The notes beneath the pieces are model-generated. The model searched no databases, had not been told where the DNA came from, and worked only from the letters and a program-made list of their open reading frames with translations. The position numbers and the translations under genes are program-made. Source: Dulcicalothrix desertica PCC 7102 (GTDB lineage Bacteria > Cyanobacteriota > Cyanobacteriia > Cyanobacteriales > Nostocaceae). Taken from it: a stretch of 64,000 bases of DNA. Shown here piece by piece: positions 36,577 to 45,517 of the stretch (position 1 is the stretch's first letter; each line of letters begins with the position of its first letter). The stretch lies in NCBI RefSeq assembly GCF_003991905.1, contig NZ_RSCL01000033.1, forward strand, positions 28,887 through 92,886, read 5' to 3'.

Positions 36577-37401
36577 ATGGCGCCAATACTTTCTAGTACA
36601 GGCGCCGCTTGGAATAGCATTGTTGTTGAATACTGGCAGCTACAGGCACACGAGATACCCCCACAAACAACATCAGATTATATTATTAACCTGCACTTCC
36701 AACGCCCAGCTAGGGTAGAGTTAATGTGGGATGGGCAACTACTGAGCAAACGCTTTACATACGGCGAAATTACAATTATGCCTCCAGGTTTATTATGTTC
36801 TGGAGTATGTTATGATGCTTGTGACTTCCTGGTATTACGCCTTAAACAAGCATTTGTAACTCGCATTGCACAAGAGTTGAACTTAAAAGATATTGAGATT
36901 GTGCCGAGCTTAGGTGTAGTAAGTCCCCAAATTCAACACATTGGGTTAGCGCTGAAAGCAGAACTCGAATTTGGTTGTAAGTCTGGGCATCTTTACGGTG
37001 AATCATTAGCAACCGCACTTTCTAGTTATTTGCTACACCAGTATTCTACTTCTATCACTGTTGAGGATTTTAGTGGTGGTTTACCTAAATATAAGTTATC
37101 AAACGTACTCACATATATTAGTGACAATCTTGAACGTGACTTGACGCTAACGGAACTTAAGAACGTCGTACAAATGAGTACTTATCATTTTTCTCGTTTA
37201 TTCAAGCAGTCAACTGGTCTTACTCCTCATCAATACGTAATTAATTGTAGAATCGAGCGAGCAAAGGTTTTACTAGCTCAAAAACAATTGTCAATAGCTG
37301 ACATTGGTGAGTGCATAGGTTTCCGCAATCCTAGTCACTTCACGGCACTATTTCGGAAGCATACAACAATGACACCAAAAGTGTATAGAGAAAATCTTTA
37401 A
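36577..37401 (+). CDS. AraC-family transcriptional regulator
   Basis: A 274-residue regulator from ATG 36577. An upstream in-frame ATG at 36514 lies inside an inverted repeat and is less likely. The N-terminal part is a beta-rich ligand-sensing domain (SDYIINLHFQRPARVELMWDG). The C-terminal part is the double helix-turn-helix with LTELKNVVQMSTYHFSRLFK, TGLTPHQYVINCRIERAKVLL, and SIADIGECIGFRNPSHFTAL. It precedes the ScyD/ScyE-type gene on the same strand by 376 bp. The target genes are unknown. It resembles the second AraC gene at 54365 in domain layout. Confidence 0.9.
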   Translation: MAPILSSTGAAWNSIVVEYWQLQAHEIPPQTTSDYIINLHFQRPARVELMWDGQLLSKRFTYGEITIMPPGLLCSGVCYDACDFLVLRLKQAFVTRIAQELNLKDIEIVPSLGVVSPQIQHIGLALKAELEFGCKSGHLYGESLATALSSYLLHQYSTSITVEDFSGGLPKYKLSNVLTYISDNLERDLTLTELKNVVQMSTYHFSRLFKQSTGLTPHQYVINCRIERAKVLLAQKQLSIADIGECIGFRNPSHFTALFRKHTTMTPKVYRENL

Positions 37402-37777
37402 TTTTAAATTTTTTACGTTTATTCGTCTTATCTCAAACTCTAATCCAAATATTTTCGCAAATTTAGAATATTTATAGCAAGAATACAACATAATGCTAGG
37501 TAGACTTTTAGTAGATATAAGCGTATTATTAGTACAGATTAAATAATGAAGCAAGTTTAGTTTTAAGTTAGGTTTTTTAGCGCCTAATTAAATTGAATAC
37601 TACATTTTTGATGAACACTTGATTTTGGTACAAAATCAAGTGTTCATCAATATTTTTGTTTGATTGCAATATAAATACAATATAAATAATAGATATATTT
37701 TACCAAAAGAATGTTCATTTAAAAGAACCATTAAATTCGGTACTTTTTAATTAAAATAACTTGGAATTTTAAAGGTT
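37402..37777. other. 376-bp AT-rich gap before the ScyD/ScyE-type gene
   Basis: No gene seen. It contains the strong hairpin 37608-37650 and, downstream of it, about 130 bp of very AT-rich DNA that should contain the promoter of the next gene. Confidence 0.6.
37608..37650 (+). terminator. Perfect 19-bp hairpin, terminator or operator
   Basis: Arms of 19 bp (37608-37626, ttgatgaacacttgatttt, and 37632-37650) enclose ggtac. It is followed by tattttt. It may terminate the AraC transcript or act as an operator of the ScyD/ScyE-type gene 128 bp downstream. Confidence 0.6.
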
Positions 37778-39166
37778 ATGAAAGCCAAAAAAATAACGAT
37801 TACTTTTGCTCTAACTACTTGTCTGACTGCTGTTGCCGGAACGAAAGCTGCACAAGCTGCATCTCTGACGGTAATTGCTGATGGAATTAGTAACGCGCGC
37901 GGTGCGGCATTTGGTCCTGACGGTAATCTTTATGTAGGTGAACCAGGTATTGGGGGAAATGGGAACTGCCAACCATCCCCTAGTACATTGTTTCAACCTA
38001 TCTGTGCTGGTAATACTGGTTCAGTGGTCAAAATTACACCCGACGGCAAGCAAGAGCGTATATTCAATAACTTCCAGTCTCTAGCAGAACAACCCAGTGG
38101 GAATCAGGGAGCGGGTCCCCAAGAACTCAAATTCGATTCGCAGGGTAATGCTTATCTTCTGACTGCGTTTGCTGGTTATCCGGGAAACCGCGATTTAGAA
38201 TTAAGTACCCTTGGTACTCAATACCCACTCCCAGAAGCACAACTCCTTACTTTCCCTCCATCACCACCAGATCAAGTATTGAACACCCCTAACTTGGGAA
38301 AACTATTCAAAGCTGACTTGAAAACTGAGCAGTTGACAGAAATTTTTGATTTTGGCAAATATGAAATCATTAATAATCCTGATCAAGCGGATGTCGTTAG
38401 TAACCCCTATGAATTAAACATTGGTGGCAATACTGCTTACGTTGTTGATGGAGGAGGGAACACTGCTTATAAAATCAAACTTGATGGCAGTGATGTAGCG
38501 GCAATTCCATTACCCAAAAAACTCATAAATAACCCAGACTTTCCACCGCTTCCACCAGGAGCAGAGATACCTCCAGGGCTAGTAGAAATACCAGCAGACG
38601 CGCTCCCAGAGGGGCAACCTGCGGTGGAACCAGGGCAAATACCAGCTAAAATATTAGTTCAATCGGTACCCACAGGCGCCGCAATTGGTCTTGATGGCGC
38701 CTTGTACGTTGGCGAATACTTAGGTTTTCCTTATCCCGAAGGTGAAGCTCGGATTTTCCGCATTGGAGAAGATAATCAACCACAAGTTTTCGCTGATGGG
38801 TTTACACACATAACAGACTTAACCTTTGATAAAAACGGTAATTTGCTCGTATTACAGTTTAGCGACCAGGCACAGTGGAAGGGTGACTTACAAAACTTGC
38901 CAGGTTCTTTAATTCAACTAGCTCCTGATGGAACTCGGACAACTCTTGTTGCAGCAGGTGAAGGACTAGCATCGGCTGATGGAATCACTATTGGCCCTGA
39001 CAACCAAATATATGTAACAACGCGCGGTGTCGGTCTAAACCTAGGGCAAATTGTTCGGGTTGAAAGGACGAGAATTCCAGAACCTTCTTCTATGTTGGGA
39101 CTACTAGTGGTTAGTGCTATTGGTGGTAGTGCAATGTTGAAGCGCAAGCACAGAGTTAGTTGCTAG
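37778..39166 (+). CDS. ScyD/ScyE-family beta-propeller protein with PEP-CTERM anchor
   Basis: A 462-residue exported protein. It has a signal peptide (KKITITFALTTCLTAVAG to AAQAA) and an NHL-like propeller with repeated GPDGNLYVGEPG, GLDGALYVGEY and GPDNQIYVTTRG units. A Pro-rich insert lies near residues 255-290. The C-terminal sorting signal is IPEPSSMLGLLVV, a hydrophobic helix, then KRKHR. This is the ScyD/ScyE family, named for scytonemin-cluster genes but widespread outside them. No scytonemin synthesis genes are adjacent, so the role here is open. A long hairpin repeat lies just behind the stop. Confidence 0.88.
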   Translation: MKAKKITITFALTTCLTAVAGTKAAQAASLTVIADGISNARGAAFGPDGNLYVGEPGIGGNGNCQPSPSTLFQPICAGNTGSVVKITPDGKQERIFNNFQSLAEQPSGNQGAGPQELKFDSQGNAYLLTAFAGYPGNRDLELSTLGTQYPLPEAQLLTFPPSPPDQVLNTPNLGKLFKADLKTEQLTEIFDFGKYEIINNPDQADVVSNPYELNIGGNTAYVVDGGGNTAYKIKLDGSDVAAIPLPKKLINNPDFPPLPPGAEIPPGLVEIPADALPEGQPAVEPGQIPAKILVQSVPTGAAIGLDGALYVGEYLGFPYPEGEARIFRIGEDNQPQVFADGFTHITDLTFDKNGNLLVLQFSDQAQWKGDLQNLPGSLIQLAPDGTRTTLVAAGEGLASADGITIGPDNQIYVTTRGVGLNLGQIVRVERTRIPEPSSMLGLLVVSAIGGSAMLKRKHRVSC

Positions 39167-39198
39167 TACTCTATGTCATTAAATTTGGGGGTTGGTTT

Positions 39199-39297
39199 GC
39201 AACGGATACAACGGATGTAACGGATAATTTATTAGTTACAAACAAGTTCTGGTTTTATAAAATTAACCATCCGTTACATCCGTTTATAATCCGTTGC
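39199..39297. repeat. Long hairpin of ATCCGT repeats
   Basis: The left arm (39199-39225, gcaacggatacaacggatg onward) is nearly the exact complement of the right arm (39269-39297), with a 43-bp loop. One arm recurs at 22883-22911. It could end the ScyD/ScyE-type transcript but has no T-run. Confidence 0.7.
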
Positions 39298-39362
39298 TAG
39301 TCTTCATTAAACTGAATTGCCTTAAGACATTAGACGAGCGCGCCGATTGACTTTTCACCAAT

Positions 39363-39540
39363 TTATAATGCTGAAATCGTGTTGATTTGAGGAATATTTC
39401 TCAGTTGTATTGTCTTTTGGTCGAGATTAAAGTTAGCGCTTTCCAATTCTTTCAAACGAGCCAGATATTGCTCATTAACAGCTTTTGGGCGCCCTCGATT
39501 CGCGTACAACTCAGGAAGTAATGGGTATTTTTGGCGAACT
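39363..39540 (-). pseudogene. C-terminal gene fragment, family not recognised
   Basis: Minus-strand frame reading VRQKYPLLPELYANRGRPKA then VNEQYLARLKELESANF to a stop at 39363-39365, with a stop codon just upstream and no start. Composition and the GRPKA motif look protein-like, perhaps from a DNA-binding protein or transposase. I cannot assign it. Confidence 0.35.
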
Positions 39541-39544
39541 TAAT

Positions 39545-39611
39545 GATTGTTACAAAACTTTTTATTTCGCCTCAATGCTAAACATCGACGCTCCTAAAAC
39601 TGATATACTAA
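39545..39611. repeat. 67-bp dispersed repeat, copy A
   Basis: Runs from gattgttacaaa to ctaaaactgatatactaa. It is similar to 45518-45585 in the same orientation, most strongly in the last 18 bases. Confidence 0.5.
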
Positions 39612-39633
39612 GCATTCGATGCAATACGGTTAT

Positions 39634-39661
39634 GTAGAGACGTTACATGTAACGTCTCTAC
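39634..39661. repeat. Palindromic GTAGAGACG repeat, copy 4 of 4
   Basis: A perfect 28-bp palindrome with arm gtagagacgttaca. It lies behind the 3' end of the alkaline-phosphatase-like gene. Confidence 0.8.
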
Positions 39662-39731
39662 CTCATTAATCAGTCATTAATCGGGTGTAAATGACATAAC
39701 GCCGCTCGCTGGTTAGTCAAAATTACAGCAA

Positions 39732-42700
39732 TTAAGCAAAGGCAAATTGGCTGGCATCATTTAGGTTCAAGCTGGTTGCTTCAATACCACCTAAAACAGC
39801 CAAAGTTTGACCGCCAAAACCAATCTGTGTATCGCTACCAATTTGGCTTAAATTTAGAGTTGATGCAGAGATACCCAAACTAGCACTACCAAGAATGCCA
39901 ATTACATCAGTACCAACTTGGAAATCAAGAACAGTGTTCGCTATTGAAGGTAATTCCGCATTTACAATCCAGAATTGATCGGCGCCAGCACCACCAGAAA
40001 GCAAGTTGTCACCACCGGATTGGACGTAGAATTGGTCGTTACCATCGCCACCTAATGCGCGGTCATTGCTACCGAGGAAGAAAATATCATCCCCAGCCCC
40101 ACCGGACATGCGGTTGCCACCAAGGGCATTAGTAGCATCGAATACATCATTTCCAGCGCCACCAAATACACTATCGCCTTTGCTAACAAAGACAGTATCG
40201 TTACCGCTGCCTAAGTCAATGCGATTACGACCAGCAATGGTCGAAGTTGCTGTTTGTGTATCAACTTCATCATTGCCTGCACCAGTAAATACGGAGTCAT
40301 TGATACCGTCAAAGCTACCACCAGGGGCGCCTGCAATTAAGATATCATTCCCACTAGTACCGGATACTAACTTGGTTTCTTGCTGGGCAGTAGCAAATTC
40401 TGGTGTGACACCAAACAACGTCTGATACATCAAATCGTAGATTTCGGTGTTATCCAAGGTACTAGGTAATTTATCAGCGTTCATACCGTAGGTTTTGGAA
40501 ACAATGCTACCAGGGAAGTCTGGAGTCCCGACCCAGGCAACACCAAAATTACCCATCGGTCCATCTATACTGTCTTGAGCTGCAAATGGTATCCAAGGCG
40601 CCTCTTCAGTTCCTGTACTGCCATTCACACCATCCAACACAGCTCGGTTTGTATTGGTTGTTGTTGGGTTAACGTTGATGAAAGGAGCAGATGGTTCGCT
40701 ATCGGCGATTGCTGGATTGCTAGGAGTATAGTTTCCAGAGGGACGAGTGTAAGGAGCAAATTGGGACACCTGTAAGCCACCAGCATCGCTGTCTGCGGCA
40801 GTAATTACCAAAGTGTTGGGGTCTTGGGTATTAACATAATTCATCGCCACGCCAATTGCTGCATCTGCCCGACGGACTGCCTCAACTGTCCCTACGGCGT
40901 TGTTATTGTTAGCAAAGTTATCCGAACCTTCTTCCTCAACTACTACAAAGAAGCCATCTGGGTCTTTATTGAGTATCTTCAAAGACGCTTCCATCATCTC
41001 CGCAACAGTAGGCGCCGTTGCTACATACAAAGGTAGAGGATTGCTGCTGTTGAGTCCTAGTTCTTCTTCAGTACTGTCGTCAAAGGTATGTATCGCAGCG
41101 AACACACCCAATAATTTCTGTGGTGGGTTAGTACCATTAACTACCTCATTCATTTGCTCTTCAGTGTAGACCACTGTGTAACCCAAAGACTTAGCCAAAT
41201 CAATTAGGTTAGTAGTAGGGCGCCTTTCGGGGCTGCTTTCTGAAGCATCTAATTCAGCATCGACGTGGAAACCAGTAGTGCCGAATGGCAACATATATAG
41301 TTCACCACCGCCCATAATTACGTCGGTACCAGAACGGATTACCTGCTCAATAATTTCAGCATACTTATCGCGCGCCCGAATATTATCACCATCACGGTTA
41401 GTAGTTTCCGCAGCAAAGGCAGCAGTACCAGGTTCAGCTAAGTGACCAGATTGAATCAGCGCAGTCGCTTTTCCAGCTTCAATGGCTTCTTCAAGGATGG
41501 TGTAGCCAGTTTTAGCAGATGCTGGAGTAACGCGAGTATTATCTTCTTCCAATCCAAAGGATTCGTTAAAGACCTTTACGCCGTTCGCGTGGGTAACTGC
41601 ACCCGCGTTGGAAGTACCTGTTAGTTGGTTTTCCATATGTCCCAGGTAAACCCCAGCATCGGACATCATGTCCCAGTTGAGGCGCCCATCAGGACCCTTA
41701 TCGATGTTTCGCAGCGCCATGTAATGCGAAGGGCTGGTACCATCGGGGTGAATGAAGATAACGTTGCCAGTGTCCTTGGTGGCCTTCGGTGCTGCTGTTG
41801 GTGCTTCGTTGCGCGAAGGTAGTTCGGTGTTGAACAGAGTTTCGTACATCAACTCGTACATCCCCGTATTGTCCACCGTTGCAGGTAACTTATCTGCATT
41901 TAGACCGTGTGCCTTCGATACGATGGAACCGGGGAAGTCGGGTGTACCTGCCCAACCGACAGCAAAATTGAAAACATCACCATTCGCGTCGGGAGCAGCA
42001 ACAAAAGGCAGGGTATTTGCTCCTGTTTGACCATCAAGAGGTACGTTGCGTGGCTCGGTAGTGGGGTTATTGTTAATATTGCCGACGGGCTGACCGGGAG
42101 TACGCGGGTCAACTACTTGCAAACCACCTGCATCGCTATCAGCCGCAGTTAGCAACAGGGTATTGGGGTACTTGTCAATAAAGTTCATTGCTACCCCAAC
42201 CGCTGCATCCGCACGACGCACACCTTCTAGGACTCCAGCAGCATTATTATTGTTACCGAAGTTGTCGCTTCCTTCTTCTTCAACAACTGCAATCGAGCCG
42301 TTATTGAAGTTAGGATGTTTTTCCATCAACTTCTGGGTAACATCCAGCATCTCGGCGATTGTCGGGGCTGTTTCAGTGTATAAGGGTAAGTCCCGTGAGG
42401 CTAAAACTTCTTCTGGACGGTCGTTGAAGGTGTGGATAGGAGCAAATACGCCCAACACTTTGGTTGGTGCTGTAGGAGTCTTTGTCGGATCGAGCAGGTC
42501 GTTGAGTTGTTGTTCAGTGTAAACAACGGTGTAGCCGTTGCTTTGGGCTAATTCAATTAGGTTTTCGTTAGGACGTTGCAAGGCGCTAGTGCTGAGAGCA
42601 TCATATTCAGCCGCCGTGCCGTGGAAGCCATCAGTACCGATAGGTACCATGTTGAGTTCGCCGCCACCTAAAATGAAATCTACCCCAGAGAGGATGACTT

Positions 42701-43154
42701 CTTTAGTAATATCTACTGCACGCTGACGGGGTGGAATTCGATTTCCATTTGCGTCAACTGTTTCACCAACCTGAGCTACAAAGGCAGCGGTACCAGGCTC
42801 ATATGCAGCACCCGACTGCACCAAAGCAGTCACCTTGTTGGCTGCAATCGCTTCTTCGATAATGGTCTTACCTGTATTACCAGACAGGGGAGTAACTTGC
42901 GAACCATCTGCATTCAAACCAAAGGATTCGGCATATACCTTGGCGCCTGTAGCGTGAGTCACCGCACCACCATTCGAGGTTCCCCCAAGTTGGTCTTCCA
43001 TATGACCCAGGTAAACACCTGAATTAGACATCATGTCCCAATTCAAACGTCCGTCGGGACCCTTATCTACAAAGCGTGCCAACGCATAATGCGACGGACT
43101 GGTTCCATCTGGATGCAGGAAAATTACGTGATTCCCACTGGTAGAATTCATCAT
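39732..43154 (-). CDS. Tandem alkaline-phosphatase-like protein with RTX repeats
   Basis: A 1140-residue protein made of two homologous halves (about 1-455 and 465-935) and a C-terminal RTX block. Both halves follow the alkaline phosphatase order (HPDGTSPSHY, THATGAKVY or THANGVKVF, PGTAAF, VVEEEGSDNF, ADSDAGGLQV, DNT..Y..MY). Typical ligands are altered: the classic DSA-Ser nucleophile is not recognisable, ADHE is replaced by ADSD, and the His after the acidic motif by Asn. RTX nonapeptides (GGAGNDVFD, GGAGDDIFF, GGDGNDQFY) bind calcium and imply type I secretion, consistent with no signal peptide. Large atypical alkaline phosphatases are known in cyanobacteria. Whether this one is an active phosphatase is uncertain. 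Confidence 0.82.
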   Translation of the reverse strand: MMNSTSGNHVIFLHPDGTSPSHYALARFVDKGPDGRLNWDMMSNSGVYLGHMEDQLGGTSNGGAVTHATGAKVYAESFGLNADGSQVTPLSGNTGKTIIEEAIAANKVTALVQSGAAYEPGTAAFVAQVGETVDANGNRIPPRQRAVDITKEVILSGVDFILGGGELNMVPIGTDGFHGTAAEYDALSTSALQRPNENLIELAQSNGYTVVYTEQQLNDLLDPTKTPTAPTKVLGVFAPIHTFNDRPEEVLASRDLPLYTETAPTIAEMLDVTQKLMEKHPNFNNGSIAVVEEEGSDNFGNNNNAAGVLEGVRRADAAVGVAMNFIDKYPNTLLLTAADSDAGGLQVVDPRTPGQPVGNINNNPTTEPRNVPLDGQTGANTLPFVAAPDANGDVFNFAVGWAGTPDFPGSIVSKAHGLNADKLPATVDNTGMYELMYETLFNTELPSRNEAPTAAPKATKDTGNVIFIHPDGTSPSHYMALRNIDKGPDGRLNWDMMSDAGVYLGHMENQLTGTSNAGAVTHANGVKVFNESFGLEEDNTRVTPASAKTGYTILEEAIEAGKATALIQSGHLAEPGTAAFAAETTNRDGDNIRARDKYAEIIEQVIRSGTDVIMGGGELYMLPFGTTGFHVDAELDASESSPERRPTTNLIDLAKSLGYTVVYTEEQMNEVVNGTNPPQKLLGVFAAIHTFDDSTEEELGLNSSNPLPLYVATAPTVAEMMEASLKILNKDPDGFFVVVEEEGSDNFANNNNAVGTVEAVRRADAAIGVAMNYVNTQDPNTLVITAADSDAGGLQVSQFAPYTRPSGNYTPSNPAIADSEPSAPFINVNPTTTNTNRAVLDGVNGSTGTEEAPWIPFAAQDSIDGPMGNFGVAWVGTPDFPGSIVSKTYGMNADKLPSTLDNTEIYDLMYQTLFGVTPEFATAQQETKLVSGTSGNDILIAGAPGGSFDGINDSVFTGAGNDEVDTQTATSTIAGRNRIDLGSGNDTVFVSKGDSVFGGAGNDVFDATNALGGNRMSGGAGDDIFFLGSNDRALGGDGNDQFYVQSGGDNLLSGGAGADQFWIVNAELPSIANTVLDFQVGTDVIGILGSASLGISASTLNLSQIGSDTQIGFGGQTLAVLGGIEATSLNLNDASQFAFA

Positions 43155-43521
43155 ATCTATAAAACCAATAATTTTTTGATGACTATGTAGCTATTGTTTT
43201 TTGATGGTGTCAATTATTACGCCGCTTCACGTCCGGGGTATCTAGTACACGAATAACTTGATAATATACAGTCACTAATTATTGTTTCCTAGAATCCACG
43301 CTTGTTTTCTTGACACAATAATGTCATTCCCTGATTAACGGAAGCTTATCTAGAGTTTAAAGATTAACTTATTTCTTTCTTCTCAGGGTTTTATGCTCTT
43401 ACCACCTCACTCAAAGCGCGAACGCACAGTTCTAGAAGATGCATAAAAGAAAATTCCTTACCGTTTGAGTTAATAGAGAGCCATTCCACTGTATGGATAG
43501 CTCATTAAACGGATATTAAGG
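43155..43521. other. 367-bp divergent intergenic region
   Basis: Separates the alkaline-phosphatase-like gene (minus) and the isonitrile synthase fusion (plus) and must contain both promoters. No Pho box or other operator could be identified with confidence. Confidence 0.5.
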
Positions 43522-43533
43522 ATGAAATTAATT

Positions 43534-45396
43534 ATGACTACAGTACATATTGAAGCCAAAAATTATCAATTGGTTGTTTCCCAATTTGTGAAACTTTTCC
43601 GCCAATTACTTGCTAAAGCTAAAAATGACTGCTTTGAAACAAAAGGAAAAGCTTTTCTAACAGAGCAATTAATGTATTTTATCCGCAGTCATCAAGCAAT
43701 AGAAATGATTTTGCCTGGATTTCCCTGCAAGTCACCCAACACAAACTCTAAAGTATTTGGCTATTTACCAGACCGAGGAGAAGAAATTGCCTTAGAATAT
43801 CTAGATAATTTCTGCGAACAAGTGAGAAAATTTTACGCACCAGGATGTAAAATTATCATTTTTAGTGATGGAACTACCTTCTCTGATTTAATTGGAGTTT
43901 CTGAAGAAACCCAAGATAAGTATAATACTACTCTTAAAAATCTTATCAAAGTTCGTCACATTTCCTGGGAATCTTTAGATAGCTTTTTCTCATCACAAAA
44001 TGGATATGATGCTCTCCGAGAACAACTGATGAGCCAATATTGTTCCCTTGACAAGCAGCAAGTAGAAGCGCAAATCCAAAATGATGAACAAATACGTCAA
44101 ACTTACCAAGGTCTGAAGAATTTCCTTTTTCAAGACAATCCTTGGACTAATAGTAATTACCCTAAAACAAAAAAAACTCGACTCAAGCAGAGTGGTGAAT
44201 TCGCTAAAATCATGATTCAACGGAATGATGCATTAACGAAACTGCTTTCAGAAAAGTTTCCACATCATATTCGGCTTTCTGTTCATGGTCATAATAATTC
44301 AGGGCCAAAATTTGCTGTTCATGTATTACCCAATGATTCTCGTTGTATCACCCCTTGGCATAACGTAGTTGTTAAAACTTCTGACAATCAAGAAATTATG
44401 ATGAAAAAAGAAGAGGCAGAAAAATTACCACTAACGGCTTTGGTTAAGCATCACCAACAACCTTGGTATTTTATACAGTCAACTGAAGAAATTTGGAGTG
44501 AATGTGAATTAGAAATTATCAACCCGCCAAAAACAGGAATTCGCATTACCTACAAAGGTAATGATAATCAGCAAAAGCCTGACTGTTCTTGCCTTAATTC
44601 AAAAACATTACAAAATCTTTGTTTAGAGTATGGGTTTGTGGTTTTACGAGGTTTTCATGTTGACAGTAAAGAGCATCTTGTCGAGTTTTCAAGCTTGTTT
44701 GGAAAACCAGTAATCTGGGACTTCGGACCTGTACATACAATTCGACCAAAAGAAAGACCCGATGGTTATATTGCTTCTCGTGAAGCTGTTCCCTTACATT
44801 GGGATTTAAGTATGCCACCCTCTTACTTAGAAGCAAGCGGTCGCTATGAAGATTTTACACCTCAGTTTTTTATTCTTTATTGTCATAAAGCTCCAGCAAA
44901 TGGAGAAGGACAGACCACAGTAGTTGACGGTCGAAGAGTGCTTGAAAACGCAGGTTCTACAAAAGTTGAGGCTTGGAAACAAATAGAAATTGATTATTTC
45001 ACCAAACTTACTTACTATGGAGGCAAAAAACACAGCTATCCATTAATTATGCAACATCCGATTACAGGTGAAGATATCCTTCGCTATCAAGAAGCTTCTA
45101 GCTCTAAATTACAAACCTTTGAGCTATCATCACAAAGTCTACCTCAACAAGATTTTCAACAACTAATTACTGAACTACAAGCCAAGGTGTACGACGATAG
45201 CTGTTTAATTTGCCATGATTGGCAGCAAGGCGACCTACTTTTAATTGAAAATCATTACATGTTGCATGGTAGAACCGCTGCAAGCGATTTAACTGATGAC
45301 CGAGAACTCTGGCGCGTGCAGTTATTACCACACTCACTTCCACAAAGAACTGTATTGAATTTTTCAAACGAGTTAGACTCAAACAAAATCGCCTAA
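43534..45396 (+). CDS. Isonitrile synthase-TauD dioxygenase fusion (PvcA-PvcB type)
   Basis: ATG 43534 is preferred: aagga lies about 11 bases upstream and overlaps the alternative ATG 43522. Residues up to about 340 (counted from 43522) are an isonitrile (DIT1/PvcA) synthase: LPGFPCKSPNTNSKVFGY, LPDRGEEIALEYLDNFC, IIIFSDGTTFSDLIGVSEE, HIRLSVHGH and TPWHNVVV. This family turns the amino group of Tyr or Trp into an isonitrile. Residues 360-610 are an Fe(II)/2-oxoglutarate oxygenase with PLHWDLSMPPSY (His426, Asp428), HYMLHGRTA (His582) and LWRVQL (Arg598). In most bacteria these are two genes (pvcA/pvcB, isnA/isnB). The product is probably a vinyl isonitrile or a coumarin-type derivative. The gene contains no GGCGCC and stands alone, suggesting acquisition. 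Confidence 0.9.
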   Translation: MTTVHIEAKNYQLVVSQFVKLFRQLLAKAKNDCFETKGKAFLTEQLMYFIRSHQAIEMILPGFPCKSPNTNSKVFGYLPDRGEEIALEYLDNFCEQVRKFYAPGCKIIIFSDGTTFSDLIGVSEETQDKYNTTLKNLIKVRHISWESLDSFFSSQNGYDALREQLMSQYCSLDKQQVEAQIQNDEQIRQTYQGLKNFLFQDNPWTNSNYPKTKKTRLKQSGEFAKIMIQRNDALTKLLSEKFPHHIRLSVHGHNNSGPKFAVHVLPNDSRCITPWHNVVVKTSDNQEIMMKKEEAEKLPLTALVKHHQQPWYFIQSTEEIWSECELEIINPPKTGIRITYKGNDNQQKPDCSCLNSKTLQNLCLEYGFVVLRGFHVDSKEHLVEFSSLFGKPVIWDFGPVHTIRPKERPDGYIASREAVPLHWDLSMPPSYLEASGRYEDFTPQFFILYCHKAPANGEGQTTVVDGRRVLENAGSTKVEAWKQIEIDYFTKLTYYGGKKHSYPLIMQHPITGEDILRYQEASSSKLQTFELSSQSLPQQDFQQLITELQAKVYDDSCLICHDWQQGDLLLIENHYMLHGRTAASDLTDDRELWRVQLLPHSLPQRTVLNFSNELDSNKIA

Positions 45397-45517
45397 TACT
45401 AGGATTCATCAGTCACTCCTGAGCGGGCTAGGTATCAGGCGCCTACCTGCTACCGCTTCAAGTGATTTAAGAGATATAATTCATTTTTATGCGCGCGGTT
45501 TTTACACAAACCTGCCG

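Larger units (their letters stand above)
39167..39731. other. 565-bp gap with repeats and a gene fragment
   Basis: Contains the long hairpin 39199-39297, a minus-strand coding remnant at 39363-39540, a 67-bp dispersed repeat (39545-39611) and palindrome copy 4 (39634-39661). No intact gene. Confidence 0.65.

Noticed and set aside
37778..39166. Part of a scytonemin biosynthesis cluster
   Set aside because: Only the ScyD/ScyE-type propeller protein is present. The synthesis genes (ScyA/ScyB/ScyC types) are absent and the family is widespread.
39944..42726. Several plus-strand open frames opposite the phosphatase-like gene
   Set aside because: They are antisense shadows caused by the biased codon use of the repetitive, Gly/Asp/Asn-rich gene on the minus strand.
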